This document shows, piece after piece, positions 1-8,253 of a stretch of DNA of 64,000 nt. The position numbers and the translations under genes were made by a program. Position 1 is the first letter of the stretch; each line of letters begins with the position of its first letter. Source of the stretch: JAEXOD01 sp963667875 (GTDB lineage Bacteria; Bacteroidota; Ignavibacteria; Ignavibacteriales; Melioribacteraceae); contig CAXXGC010000006.1 of assembly GCA_963667875.2 (NCBI GenBank), forward strand, positions 1 to 64,000. Direction: 5' to 3'. The notes under the pieces were generated by a model. The model was not told where the DNA came from. It worked only from the letters and a program-made list of their open reading frames with translations, and made no database searches.

Positions 1-1
1 T

Positions 2-313
2 GATCAGTATTTACGACAACAAGGGTTTACAAATTTAGTTTCCGATTCCAATCCGGCAGTAATGGCAAAAAAATTAATGACGGGAGAAATAAACGCTTTT
101 GTTTGTTCGGCTGTCACTTTCCCCGATATTCTAAAGGAATTAGGTTATCAATATAACCAGGTAGTCCCTTCTTTTGAACTAATGTCTTCAGATTATTATA
201 TCGCTTTTTCTAAGAATACTCCTGCCAATTTGGTAGCCCAATGGCAAAATGCTCTTAATGCCATAAAACAGGATGGTACTTACGATGCAATTTATAATAA
301 ATGGTTTAATTAA
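2..313 (+). CDS. ABC transporter substrate-binding protein, C-terminal part (5' end outside window)
   Basis: The reading frame is open from the first bases of the window, so this is the last ~103 residues of a longer protein. The segment reads like the second lobe of an SBP_bac_3-type periplasmic solute-binding protein: a stretch about a protein given out or withheld (KLMTGEINAFV), then a conserved-looking close in which a helix leads to DGTYDAIYNKWFN, the usual end of amino-acid or related solute receptors (K-D-G-T-x-x-x-I-x-x-K-W-F). It would act in the periplasm, delivering solute to an ABC permease or serving as a sensor. The ligand cannot be told from this fragment. A strong hairpin terminator follows directly, so it is the last gene of its transcript. 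Family assignment is fairly safe; substrate is unknown. Confidence 0.75.
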   Translation, partial: DQYLRQQGFTNLVSDSNPAVMAKKLMTGEINAFVCSAVTFPDILKELGYQYNQVVPSFELMSSDYYIAFSKNTPANLVAQWQNALNAIKQDGTYDAIYNKWFN

Positions 314-346
314 TATATTTGTTTAAGTATTAGCAATGGTTCAATA

Positions 347-396
347 AACAGCTAAATTATTTTAAGATATGATAAAATTATTTAGCTGTTTTTTTT
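347..396 (+). terminator. Rho-independent terminator after the solute-binding protein
   Basis: A 17-bp stem with one mismatch (arms 347-363 and 374-390), a 10-nt loop, then an uninterrupted T run to 396. It lies 34 bases after the stop codon on the plus strand. Confidence 0.85.
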
Positions 397-647
397 AGCA
401 TAAACGATTTTTTTTATTTCAATTTAACCTATATTAAAATAAAAGTATTATTTGTAAAATTATAACCGCTATACAACATCCTTAGGACACAAACAATCTA
501 TAAATCCATAATAAACCAAACAACACATTTATATTATTACTCATTTTAGGTCATTGTTTTTTCACTTGTAATTACCCGTTAACGTGAGTAATTTTCAATT
601 GTATTTATTACGGTTTAATTTTATATATTTGAATAAACGGAGGGATA
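397..647. other. AT-rich leader region upstream of the first repeat-protein gene
   Basis: Together with the terminator before it, this makes a gap of over 300 bases. No ORF with coding character is visible on either strand. It should hold the promoter of the gene at 648; apart from the candidate -7 box given separately I see no clear operator or riboswitch. Confidence 0.5.
624..631 (+). promoter_or_regulatory. Candidate Bacteroidetes-type -7 box (TATATTTG)
   Basis: TATATTTG matches the TAnnTTTG -7 consensus known from Bacteroidetes primary sigma factor promoters. It sits 16 bases before the ATG at 648, which would give a very short leader still containing the GGAGGG ribosome binding site at 639-644. 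AT-rich sequence produces such matches by chance, so this is only suggestive. Confidence 0.3.
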
Positions 648-2300
648 ATGAAATTATCTAAAGTAACATTTTACAATTTAATTTTTATTACGATATTAAT
701 TAATGCTCAACAGAATCATACCACAACAGCAAATTCCAATTATCCATTAATTGATGATATTTCAATTACCGGATCAAATAATTTAAGTAGTAACAAAGAA
801 AAAACAGATTCCCCAATTGATATTTTAGAGACAGATTTATTATTTAATAATAGCACTTCTAATTTATATAGACCAAGCTGTGTAATTACCAATGACGGAG
901 AATCACGCTATACGTATGAATATACAGCTCAAGGGAAAAGGTTGATTTCATTGGTACTTGAAGATCTTAAAGATGGAGTATGGGTAAATAAACAAAGAGT
1001 AACTTATTTATACGATTCAAATGATAATCCCGTTTATAAATTAAATGAATTTTGGATAAATGATTCTTGGCAAGGACGTTACCGCATTTATTATACTTAC
1101 AATAGTCGTAACCAAGTTCTAACATATACAAAAGAGCAGTGCGTCGATAATTCATTTGTAAAAATATTTAGCAGTATTAACATATACGATATTAATGGAA
1201 ATTTATTGACTTGTAGCTGGTCAAATATCAGCTTATCTAATAACGGGCATGATATATTTACTTACGATGATAATAATAATTGTTTAACTAAAATAAGTGA
1301 AAAGTACTCCAACAATATACTTGAAGTGAAAACAATTAATACATTTACTTACGATTTAAATGGTAACAAGACTTCTTGTACTAATGCATCTTGGTCCGGT
1401 ATTAATTGGAACTATTCCGACCGGTATTTATATTTTTATGACCATGGTAATAATTTAACTTCCCTTCAAATTCAGCAATGGCGCAATTCAACATCTGTAA
1501 ACAATTTTAATTTGAACAACTCAAATTTTTCTTCTGGGGAATTATTAGATGCTGATTGGACATTTGTTGAAGAAAGTGTTTACACTTATGATTTAAATGG
1601 AAACCGTCTTTCAAGTTTAAATAAAATATGGAATCAAGATCATTGGGAAAACAACAATTATCAGGAAATAACTTATAATCAACAAAATAAAATGTTAACC
1701 ACAAGTGTTAAAAGATGGGAAAACGGGAATTGGTTTGACAATGAAAAAACAACTAATACTTATGACTTAAACGGAAATTTGACAAAATACACACGTGAGT
1801 TAGTTACTGATGGTGAATGGTTAAATAATCAGGAAATAACTTATCAACTTGATGAAAACGGAAATTGTACATTTGCTGAGTTTAAGATTTGCAATTATGG
1901 TAATTGGAGTCACATGTATAGCAATGGACCAATTTATTATAACAACAGTAAAGATAGTTTATTTGTTACTTACATTTACAATTTATCAATTCAATATCAG
2001 GTTTTTACGGGACTTACCAAAACAACAACTTCTCCTAATACATTTTTATTATCGCAAAACTATCCAAATCCATTTAATCCCACTACAACTATAAAATATT
2101 CAATCCCCTCTTCAAATATTGTTACATTAAAAGTTTACGATATTTTGGGTAATGAAGTATCAACTTTAATTAATAGTTTCCAAAATGCCGGGACTTATGA
2201 AACCAATTTTAACGCAGGTAATCTTTCATCGGGAACTTATTTTTACAAATTAAAATCGGGTAATTTTACTGAAACAAAAAAATTATTACTCCTAAAATAG
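648..2300 (+). CDS. T9SS cargo protein with YD-like repeats
   Basis: A 550-residue predicted surface or secreted protein. Residues 1-20 form a signal peptide. A short motif (LYRPS, ~residue 70) precedes about ten imperfect repeats of ~30-40 residues (~80-460) with a core like YTYDLNGN followed by a W-rich strand (W-x-N-x-x-W). They resemble YD/RHS-type beta repeats, but no RHS core or toxin-tip signature is seen. A terminal repeat carries D-E-N-G-N-C. From ~468 a type A T9SS sorting domain (SQNYPNPFNP to the final LLLLK) predicts export by the Por machinery and CTD processing. The start has a GGAGGG site 3 bases upstream. It is one of six such genes in the window; its 3' end is almost identical to that of the gene at 3284. 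The molecular function is unknown. Confidence 0.85.
   Translation: MKLSKVTFYNLIFITILINAQQNHTTTANSNYPLIDDISITGSNNLSSNKEKTDSPIDILETDLLFNNSTSNLYRPSCVITNDGESRYTYEYTAQGKRLISLVLEDLKDGVWVNKQRVTYLYDSNDNPVYKLNEFWINDSWQGRYRIYYTYNSRNQVLTYTKEQCVDNSFVKIFSSINIYDINGNLLTCSWSNISLSNNGHDIFTYDDNNNCLTKISEKYSNNILEVKTINTFTYDLNGNKTSCTNASWSGINWNYSDRYLYFYDHGNNLTSLQIQQWRNSTSVNNFNLNNSNFSSGELLDADWTFVEESVYTYDLNGNRLSSLNKIWNQDHWENNNYQEITYNQQNKMLTTSVKRWENGNWFDNEKTTNTYDLNGNLTKYTRELVTDGEWLNNQEITYQLDENGNCTFAEFKICNYGNWSHMYSNGPIYYNNSKDSLFVTYIYNLSIQYQVFTGLTKTTTSPNTFLLSQNYPNPFNPTTTIKYSIPSSNIVTLKVYDILGNEVSTLINSFQNAGTYETNFNAGNLSSGTYFYKLKSGNFTETKKLLLLK
2181..2300 (+). repeat. 120-bp 3'-end repeat A (partner 4139-4258)
   Basis: The last 120 bases of the gene at 648, encoding the end of the sorting domain, match 4139-4258 with only about six differences by eye, far closer than the rest of the two genes. 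Confidence 0.8.
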
Positions 2301-2483
2301 GTGTTGATAAATACCTTAAGGAATGACCATTATTAAGATATTTATTTAGATGAACGTAACATAAAAAAAATTAAATTTGGCTGTTTTCTTTTTTAGCTAA
2401 AATAAATCAATAAAAGTTATTTTAGGATGAACTCTTTGCTTTTTTTATGGTCAATGAATTAAATAAATGAAAACGAATAATAA

Positions 2484-3102
2484 GTATTTTTATGTTTCGA
2501 TCTTGCTGATACAGTAATAATTATCCTTTCTTTTATTCCTGAATTTATAATATCGTTTTTTATATTTTTTGTGTTAGCAATACGTGAAGAAATTCTATTT
2601 AGAGGTTATGTTATTATTAATTTTAGCGAGGGTTTAAATTCCAAACAAATGGGCTCAAAAATTTCAATATTAATAGCTTTAATTTTATCTTCGCTAATAT
2701 TTGTTTTAGGTCATATAGCAAATTCAAATGCAGGTGTTCTTAGTTCATTATGTGTATTTATGGGAGGGTATAATACTTGGATTGGGTTTTATTCTTACCG
2801 GCGAATTAGCTATTCCAATAGGTTTTCATTTTGCATGGAATTTTTTTCAGGGAAATATTTTTGGGTTTACCGTAAGTGGAGATATACCATCTTCAGTTTC
2901 TTTAATTGGGGCAAAATTGAATGGACCATTATTCTGGGTTGGTGATCTTTTTGGTCCCGAATCCGGTATGTTAGCAATAATTGCTGTAACAATTGGCTGT
3001 CTATTAATTATAGCTTGGATAAAATATAGATATAAAAATGTTGTATTTTTTTCAGCAATTGCACAAACACAACATGGGAAATCAAACAAACAATTAAGTT
3101 AG
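2484..3102 (+). pseudogene. CPBP-family intramembrane protease, frameshifted and 5'-truncated
   Basis: Two overlapping frames together give the hallmark motifs of a CPBP (CAAX/Abi) glutamic protease. The first frame has REEILFRGY (the EExxxR motif) and then FVLGHIAN with the second-motif His. The second frame, one base shifted, has GELAIPIGFHFAWNFFQG (HxxxN motif) and a last membrane helix. The switch lies around 2763-2775, where GG in frame one is continued naturally by IILGLGF in frame two. The open frame begins after a TAA at 2481, and no convincing ATG or N-terminal helices precede the first motif, so the 5' end is also lost or decayed. The family usually has about 250-300 residues and many membrane spans. 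A sequencing error could explain the frameshift but not the missing start. It is surrounded by T9SS cargo genes. Confidence 0.75.
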
Positions 3103-3283
3103 CCCAATTTAATTAAAGAGATATTTGGGCATATTGTGGAGTAATTATAATATACATCAAAATCTACCATTCTCAAACATATTATTTAATATTTTTTATT
3201 TCATTTATTTTTGATACTTTAAGTATAGAAATTCAAAATAATAATAAAGAAAAAATTGTATCAATTAAACAATTGGGGTTCAT

Positions 3284-4258
3284 ATGAAACAAATTTACAT
3301 TTTTTTGATTATGGCTTTTTATATTAATTGTTATGCGCAAAATCCGTGTCCCGGAGTAACAACTGTTGATTATGCAGGTAAAACATACAACACTGTGCAA
3401 ATTGGCAATCAATGCTGGTTAAAAGAAAACCTGGATTTGGGTTCCAGAATTAATAGCAACTCAGTTCAGTTAAATAATAATGTTATTGAAAAATATTGTT
3501 ACAATGATGATCCTGTTAACTGTGATACTTATGGAGCTTTATATGAATGGGCCGAAGCAGTTCAATATTTGAATGGCGCAACAAATTTTAAGTCACCATC
3601 TCCTGAATTTTCAGGTAATGTGCAAGGTATTTGTCCAAACGGATGGCATATACCTACAATTCCGGAATTTCAAATTATGATTAATCAAGTTAATAATGAC
3701 GGGAACGCCTTAAAAGCAATTGGACAGGGAGCGTCGTTGGGAACCGGAACAAACACAAGCGGTTTTTCTGCAATGCTTGGCGGTTATAGTGATGCAGGTG
3801 GTTATTTTTTTCAAATAGGTATTGGTACTTTCATTTGGAGTACATCTGAAAGTGGGTCCGGATATGGTCGTTATTTCTACTTAGACTGGGATGAAAGTGC
3901 TTCCAGCATTAATAGTGATTTTAAGTTAAATGGTTTTAATGTTCGTTGCTTAAACGATAATTTTACGGAGGTTGGTGAGAATAATACAAATCCAAACACA
4001 TTTTCGCTTGCACAGAACTACCCTAATCCTTTTAACCCTATAACAACTATAAAATATTCAATTCCCTCTTCAAATATTGTTTCATTAAAGATTTACGACA
4101 TTTTAGGTAATGAAGTTACAACTTTAATAAACACTTTCCAAAATGCCGGGACTTATGAAACAAATTTTAACGCGAGTAATCTTTCATCGGGGACTTATTT
4201 TTACAAATTAAAATCGGGTAATTTTTCTGAAACAAAAAAATTATTACTCCTAAAATAA
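3284..4258 (+). CDS. FISUMP-domain T9SS cargo protein
   Basis: A 324-residue predicted secreted protein. Residues 1-19 form a signal peptide cleaved near YAQ. Residues ~21-230 match the Fibrobacter succinogenes major paralogous domain (FISUMP, TIGR02145) by its ordered motifs: VDYAGKTYNTVQIGNQCW, WLKENL, YGALYEWAEAVQ, ICPNGWHIPT, and a closing NVRCLND. The fold is related to the C-type-lectin-like/FGE group and its exact role is unknown. From ~242 there is a type A T9SS sorting domain. It follows a YD-repeat gene and the CPBP pseudogene; the same YD-repeat then FISUMP order occurs at 24959-27522. Its 3' 120 bp is almost the same as in the gene at 648. A perfect hairpin terminator follows. Confidence 0.88.
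   Translation: MKQIYIFLIMAFYINCYAQNPCPGVTTVDYAGKTYNTVQIGNQCWLKENLDLGSRINSNSVQLNNNVIEKYCYNDDPVNCDTYGALYEWAEAVQYLNGATNFKSPSPEFSGNVQGICPNGWHIPTIPEFQIMINQVNNDGNALKAIGQGASLGTGTNTSGFSAMLGGYSDAGGYFFQIGIGTFIWSTSESGSGYGRYFYLDWDESASSINSDFKLNGFNVRCLNDNFTEVGENNTNPNTFSLAQNYPNPFNPITTIKYSIPSSNIVSLKIYDILGNEVTTLINTFQNAGTYETNFNASNLSSGTYFYKLKSGNFSETKKLLLLK
4139..4258 (+). repeat. 120-bp 3'-end repeat A (partner 2181-2300)
   Basis: Second copy of the near-identical sorting-domain end described at 2181-2300. It covers the same codons in the same frame in an otherwise unrelated gene. Confidence 0.8.
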
Positions 4259-4270
4259 TTTATATTTTCA

Positions 4271-4330
4271 AAGAACAACTGAATTTTTATATTATTTTTT
4301 ATTTGTATTAATTCAGTTGTTCTTTTTTTT
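4271..4330 (+). terminator. Rho-independent terminator after the FISUMP gene
   Basis: A perfect 14-bp stem (4271-4284 with 4311-4324), a 26-nt AT-rich loop, and a T run to 4330. It lies 12 bases after the stop codon. Confidence 0.8.
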
Positions 4331-4702
4331 AGAATCTGTAGAATAAACTTATTTTACACAATTATTCTTATTTTCCCGCAAATGTTTTTATCTTAAACAA
4401 TCGTTGCTATTCTATTACCGGTGAACTTTAAAGGCATACTAAGATTTCATACTACAAATATATTTATAAATCAAATATTTTTTGCTTTTTCGTATTAATT
4501 AAATTAACTTGTTATAATATATAAAAGTTGCAAAAGAACTTTAATTTTTTTTATAAAAACGAATTATATTAATTTTTTGAAATTATTATTACTTTTATTA
4601 AAATAAAGCAATTTTTATGTTAAACGTTTTGATTAAAACTTGTATGATTTGTTTTAAATAATATATAAATTATTCAAAATTAACAAATTGATGGGTGTAA
4701 AT
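4331..4702. other. AT-rich intergenic region
   Basis: About 370 bases with very low GC, no ORF with coding character, and no structured element I can name. Presumably it carries the promoter of the repeat-protein gene at 4703. Confidence 0.4.
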
Positions 4703-6154
4703 ATGAAACGAATTTTACAGACAATAACATGTTTTTTTGTTTTAGCATGTGTTATCAGTTCTCAACCTCTTTTAAATAATTCAATAATTTGTCACAATTC
4801 CAACTCATTTGATATACAAGGAATATCATCAAATTTATCAGACCCAATTAATCTAAATGATTTAAATTCTTTTAATTTTTCTCAGCAATCAGTGGCTGCA
4901 TCAATTAAAAAAATTAATACAAAATCTACTTTATATAAACCAATATCCGCATTATTAAATAATGGTCAAGAACGTCATAGTTACACTTATGATACCAAAG
5001 GAAATTTATTAACAAAATTAATTGAAGTATATGATTATCCGTCTTATATGGGTTATCTGCGTTTTACAAACACCTATGATTTGCAGGGTAATATTTCACG
5101 AGCTGTTACAGAGATATGGTTAAATACAGCATGGGTTAATTCTAATAGCCACACATACACAACCGATACGGAAGGAAATATACTAACGGATTTGTCCCAA
5201 ACATGGAGTAACGGTGAATGGGTGAATAATTTTAACGATACATACACTTATGACAGCAAAAATAATATCTTAACCGATATAAATGAAAAATGGTTGAATG
5301 GAACTTGGGAGAATTATTTCCGTAACACATACACCTATGATACCGAAGGAAATTTATTGGTTTGGTTAAAAGACGCCTGGTCTTTCACAGGTCTTTTTTG
5401 GGATGGTTATCAGCGTTTCACTTATACTTACGATACAAGAGGAAACCGCCTAACCTATTTGTGGGAATTATGGATTAGTTATAAAAATAGTGACAAAGCA
5501 TATAACGGATTTATGTTACATACTTATACTTATGATGAACAAGGGTATAGAATATCAGATTTTGCCACCGTTAATTCAACCAACGGCTGGGAAAACGAAA
5601 ACCGTCACACATACACAAATGATTCCAATGGAAACATGTTGACTGATTTTGAAGAAACATGGACAAATAACAATTGGGTAAATACTGCGCGCAAAAATTA
5701 TACTTATGATGTTAATAACAATTGTACACTTGGTGAATTTAATGAATGGTTAAATGGTTCATGGTCACCCGCAAACGGCAGCTTAAATATTTATTATAAT
5801 AATGGTAATACAGTTTTAGATTTTACCGCTTCCACAGCTTCTATACAATACACATCTTTTACAGATGTTAATGATGAAATAAATTTACCCAACTCATTTT
5901 TACTATCTCAAAACTATCCAAATCCTTTTAACCCGGTAACTACTGTACAATATTCAATTCCCTTTTCAGATATAGTTACATTAAAAGTTTATGACGTTAT
6001 TGGCAACGAAATAACAACTTTAGTAAATGAATTTAAAAATGCCGGAACTTATGAAGTTAATTTTAACGCTTTAAACCTTTCGTCAGGAATTTATTTTTAT
6101 AAAATTAAGTCTGGAAATTTTAACGAAACAAAAAAGATGTTACTATTAAAATAG
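4703..6154 (+). CDS. T9SS cargo protein with YD-like repeats
   Basis: I chose the ATG at 4703: it gives a clean signal peptide (MKRILQTITCFFVLACV) and follows a GGGTG, whereas the in-frame TTG/ATG at 4688/4691 only add five polar residues. The protein has 483 residues. A YKPISA motif leads to about eight repeats (~85-385) with the clearest form of the family core: T-Y-T-Y-D-x-x-G-N-x-L-T, then W-x-N-G-x-W-V-N. A capping repeat contains VNNNC, then IYYNN and SIQYTSF. The type A T9SS sorting domain begins at ~401. The final 148 bp is identical to the end of the next gene. The role is unknown; an extracellular adhesive or structural role would fit. Confidence 0.86.
   Translation: MKRILQTITCFFVLACVISSQPLLNNSIICHNSNSFDIQGISSNLSDPINLNDLNSFNFSQQSVAASIKKINTKSTLYKPISALLNNGQERHSYTYDTKGNLLTKLIEVYDYPSYMGYLRFTNTYDLQGNISRAVTEIWLNTAWVNSNSHTYTTDTEGNILTDLSQTWSNGEWVNNFNDTYTYDSKNNILTDINEKWLNGTWENYFRNTYTYDTEGNLLVWLKDAWSFTGLFWDGYQRFTYTYDTRGNRLTYLWELWISYKNSDKAYNGFMLHTYTYDEQGYRISDFATVNSTNGWENENRHTYTNDSNGNMLTDFEETWTNNNWVNTARKNYTYDVNNNCTLGEFNEWLNGSWSPANGSLNIYYNNGNTVLDFTASTASIQYTSFTDVNDEINLPNSFLLSQNYPNPFNPVTTVQYSIPFSDIVTLKVYDVIGNEITTLVNEFKNAGTYEVNFNALNLSSGIYFYKIKSGNFNETKKMLLLK
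6007..6154 (+). repeat. 148-bp perfect repeat B (partner 7867-8014)
   Basis: Identical base for base to 7867-8014, ending exactly at the stop codon. Both sides diverge at once: one mismatch at 6006/7866 and then many upstream; downstream, the first base after the stop differs. It encodes the second half of the T9SS sorting domain. Confidence 0.95.
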
Positions 6155-6256
6155 AATATATATTTTTAAAATTAAGATCATTAAAATTTAATTAGTTCTT
6201 ATTACGGAATATTATTTAAAATCATAATTAATTAATAATTAATTACAGGAGTAATT

Positions 6257-8014
6257 ATGAAATTCTTTTTTACTTGTTTAATTTTAGTATTTATCAATGT
6301 TATTTATCTTGCACAAAATGTACAAGTTGAAAAACCGGTTTATTCACCCAATTATACCAATCTTTGGGGAAATGATTTGGTAGTGTTAAATAATGAACCT
6401 GCAGGTGTAATGCATGGAATCCAACAGTCTAATGGTGATATTTTTATTGCAATTAATGATACCCTTTCAACAACTAATTTAGGTTTAATTATTAGAAAAT
6501 CAACAAACGCCGGATTATCTTGGGAAACAATAGGTGGAATAACGAACCGCGGCAAATATGAAAACATTAAATTAATTAGAAGTTCACTAGATTCAATTTA
6601 TTGTTTTTTTCAATTTGGCTACAGGATATATTCGTGGAACATTAACACAGATAATGTAAAACCATTTGTGCAAAACGACTATAGAGCTTTTGATGTAGAA
6701 ATTTCCAGTACAAATAATATGTACATTTTTGTTGATTCACTTGCAAACAACTCACTAGTAAGATATTCATCAACAAATTTTGGTTATAATTGGGGTAAAC
6801 GAGGTTCTGTTTCCTCAGCTGCCGCATTTCCCAAAGTAACTAAATCATTAAGTGGAGATACTCTTTTTCTCAATTATTATGGACCTATTTTAGCTGATAC
6901 TACTACATCCATAATTAGAGTTGCACGTTACCGTGAATTGAGTGCAGGGACACTCAGTTCAGACGGTTTTCAGGATTTAGCAACAAGCAATTTAAGCAAA
7001 AATGAATATAAAATGGCTGTTAACAATGGAGTAGTTTGGTTTATCTATTCAGTTGATGATGCGAAGTCGGAAATATGGGCCCGACAAAGCACCAATAACG
7101 GAACTACTTACGGAACTGCTTTTAAAATAAATCCGGCGGAAACGGTTAATAATTTTTGGTTCGATATCCAAAGCAAATATCCGGCAGGTAGTGGATTTGA
7201 TTTAATATACTATTCTGATAGCACTCAAACAGGAGTTCCAACAATACTAACCGATAAAATTCAATTTGGTTTTTCAAATCAAAATAACGCTTCATTTTTA
7301 CCATTTAATTCAATAAATGATGTACCGGCGGTTTTATCCACAAATAAATATAAACCCATTATTGTTGAACTTGGTTATTCAAATAATACAGGAATTGTTT
7401 GGGTTGGTGAAACAGAATCCGGCAAAAAAGTATATTGGGATTCTTTTTTAGCAGTTCCAGTTGAGTTAATTAATTTTGGTGCTGAATTAAATACCGATAA
7501 AATTATTCTTAATTGGTCTACAGCTACCGAAACAAATAATCTTGGTTTTGAAATTGAAAAGAAAATATATAATAATTGGGAAAAAATTGGGTCTGTTGCT
7601 GGCATGGGTACTTCTTCGGAATTAAACAATTACTCCTTTACCGATTATAACACCTCTGCACATAATGTATTTTACCGATTAAAACAAATAGATTTTGATG
7701 GTACAATAAAATATTCAAAACAAATTGAAGTTAATATTCCTGAAGTTCCATTGAACTTTTCACTTTCGCAAAACTTCCCTAACCCATTTAATCCTAGTAC
7801 TTTAATTAAATATTCTATTCCTAACGCAAATATTGTTATTTTAAAAATTTACGATGTGCTTGGCAGCGAAATAACAACTTTAGTAAATGAATTTAAAAAT
7901 GCCGGAACTTATGAAGTTAATTTTAACGCTTTAAACCTTTCGTCAGGAATTTATTTTTATAAAATTAAGTCTGGAAATTTTAACGAAACAAAAAAGATGT
8001 TACTATTAAAATAG
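6257..8014 (+). CDS. T9SS cargo protein with sialidase/BNR-like propeller
   Basis: A 585-residue predicted secreted protein preceded by CAGGAG eight bases before the ATG. A signal peptide (1-20, ending YLAQ) is followed by a sialidase-like region to ~395, with BNR-type turns such as STNAGLSWE and STNNGTTYG. Catalytic sialidase residues cannot be assigned, so enzyme activity is uncertain. Residues ~397-495 (PVELINFGAEL to SKQIEVN) form an Fn3-like linker common in T9SS cargo; the gene at 27784 has a similar linker. A type A sorting domain starts at ~503. Its last 148 bp is identical to that of the preceding gene although the two proteins are otherwise unrelated. Confidence 0.85.
   Translation: MKFFFTCLILVFINVIYLAQNVQVEKPVYSPNYTNLWGNDLVVLNNEPAGVMHGIQQSNGDIFIAINDTLSTTNLGLIIRKSTNAGLSWETIGGITNRGKYENIKLIRSSLDSIYCFFQFGYRIYSWNINTDNVKPFVQNDYRAFDVEISSTNNMYIFVDSLANNSLVRYSSTNFGYNWGKRGSVSSAAAFPKVTKSLSGDTLFLNYYGPILADTTTSIIRVARYRELSAGTLSSDGFQDLATSNLSKNEYKMAVNNGVVWFIYSVDDAKSEIWARQSTNNGTTYGTAFKINPAETVNNFWFDIQSKYPAGSGFDLIYYSDSTQTGVPTILTDKIQFGFSNQNNASFLPFNSINDVPAVLSTNKYKPIIVELGYSNNTGIVWVGETESGKKVYWDSFLAVPVELINFGAELNTDKIILNWSTATETNNLGFEIEKKIYNNWEKIGSVAGMGTSSELNNYSFTDYNTSAHNVFYRLKQIDFDGTIKYSKQIEVNIPEVPLNFSLSQNFPNPFNPSTLIKYSIPNANIVILKIYDVLGSEITTLVNEFKNAGTYEVNFNALNLSSGIYFYKIKSGNFNETKKMLLLK
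7867..8014 (+). repeat. 148-bp perfect repeat B (partner 6007-6154)
   Basis: Second copy of the identical 148-bp segment. It lies in the same reading frame and ends at the same TAG stop codon. Confidence 0.95.
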
Positions 8015-8032
8015 TATCATTTGGCTTAATAT

Positions 8033-8080
8033 ACAGCTAAGGTATTATAATATTTTTTTACAACAATATCTTGGCTGTTC
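8033..8080 (+). terminator. Possible weak terminator after the sialidase-like gene
   Basis: Imperfect hairpin pairing ACAGCTAAGGTATT with the segment ending AATATCTTGGCTGT, with G-U pairs and two short runs of T around it. It lies ~20 bases after the stop codon. Confidence 0.45.
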
Positions 8081-8172
8081 CTTTAAGGATTTAACAACAA
8101 TGTGTTATCAATATATTAAATATAGGTTTAGTGTTAGGTGTGTAAAAAATTAAATATCGCTTTTAATAATTG

Positions 8173-8219
8173 ATAACAGAGAGTAATAGAATTAAATTTA
8201 TTACTCTCTGTTATTTTTC
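8173..8219. terminator. Terminator hairpin between convergent genes
   Basis: A perfect 16-bp stem (8173-8188 with 8199-8214) around a 10-nt loop, with a short T run on the plus-strand side. It lies between the convergent 3' ends of the sialidase-like gene and the TonB receptor and may serve either strand; the T run favours plus. Confidence 0.75.
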
Positions 8220-8253
8220 TAATGTCTTTTATATATACTTAAAATTAATATCT

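Noticed and set aside
648..2300. RHS/YD polymorphic toxin with a C-terminal effector
   Set aside because: The end is a T9SS sorting domain, there is no RHS core signature or toxin tip, and no immunity gene follows.
2571..2945. Two separate small membrane proteins
   Set aside because: They are the two frames of one CPBP protease; each has only part of the conserved motif set.
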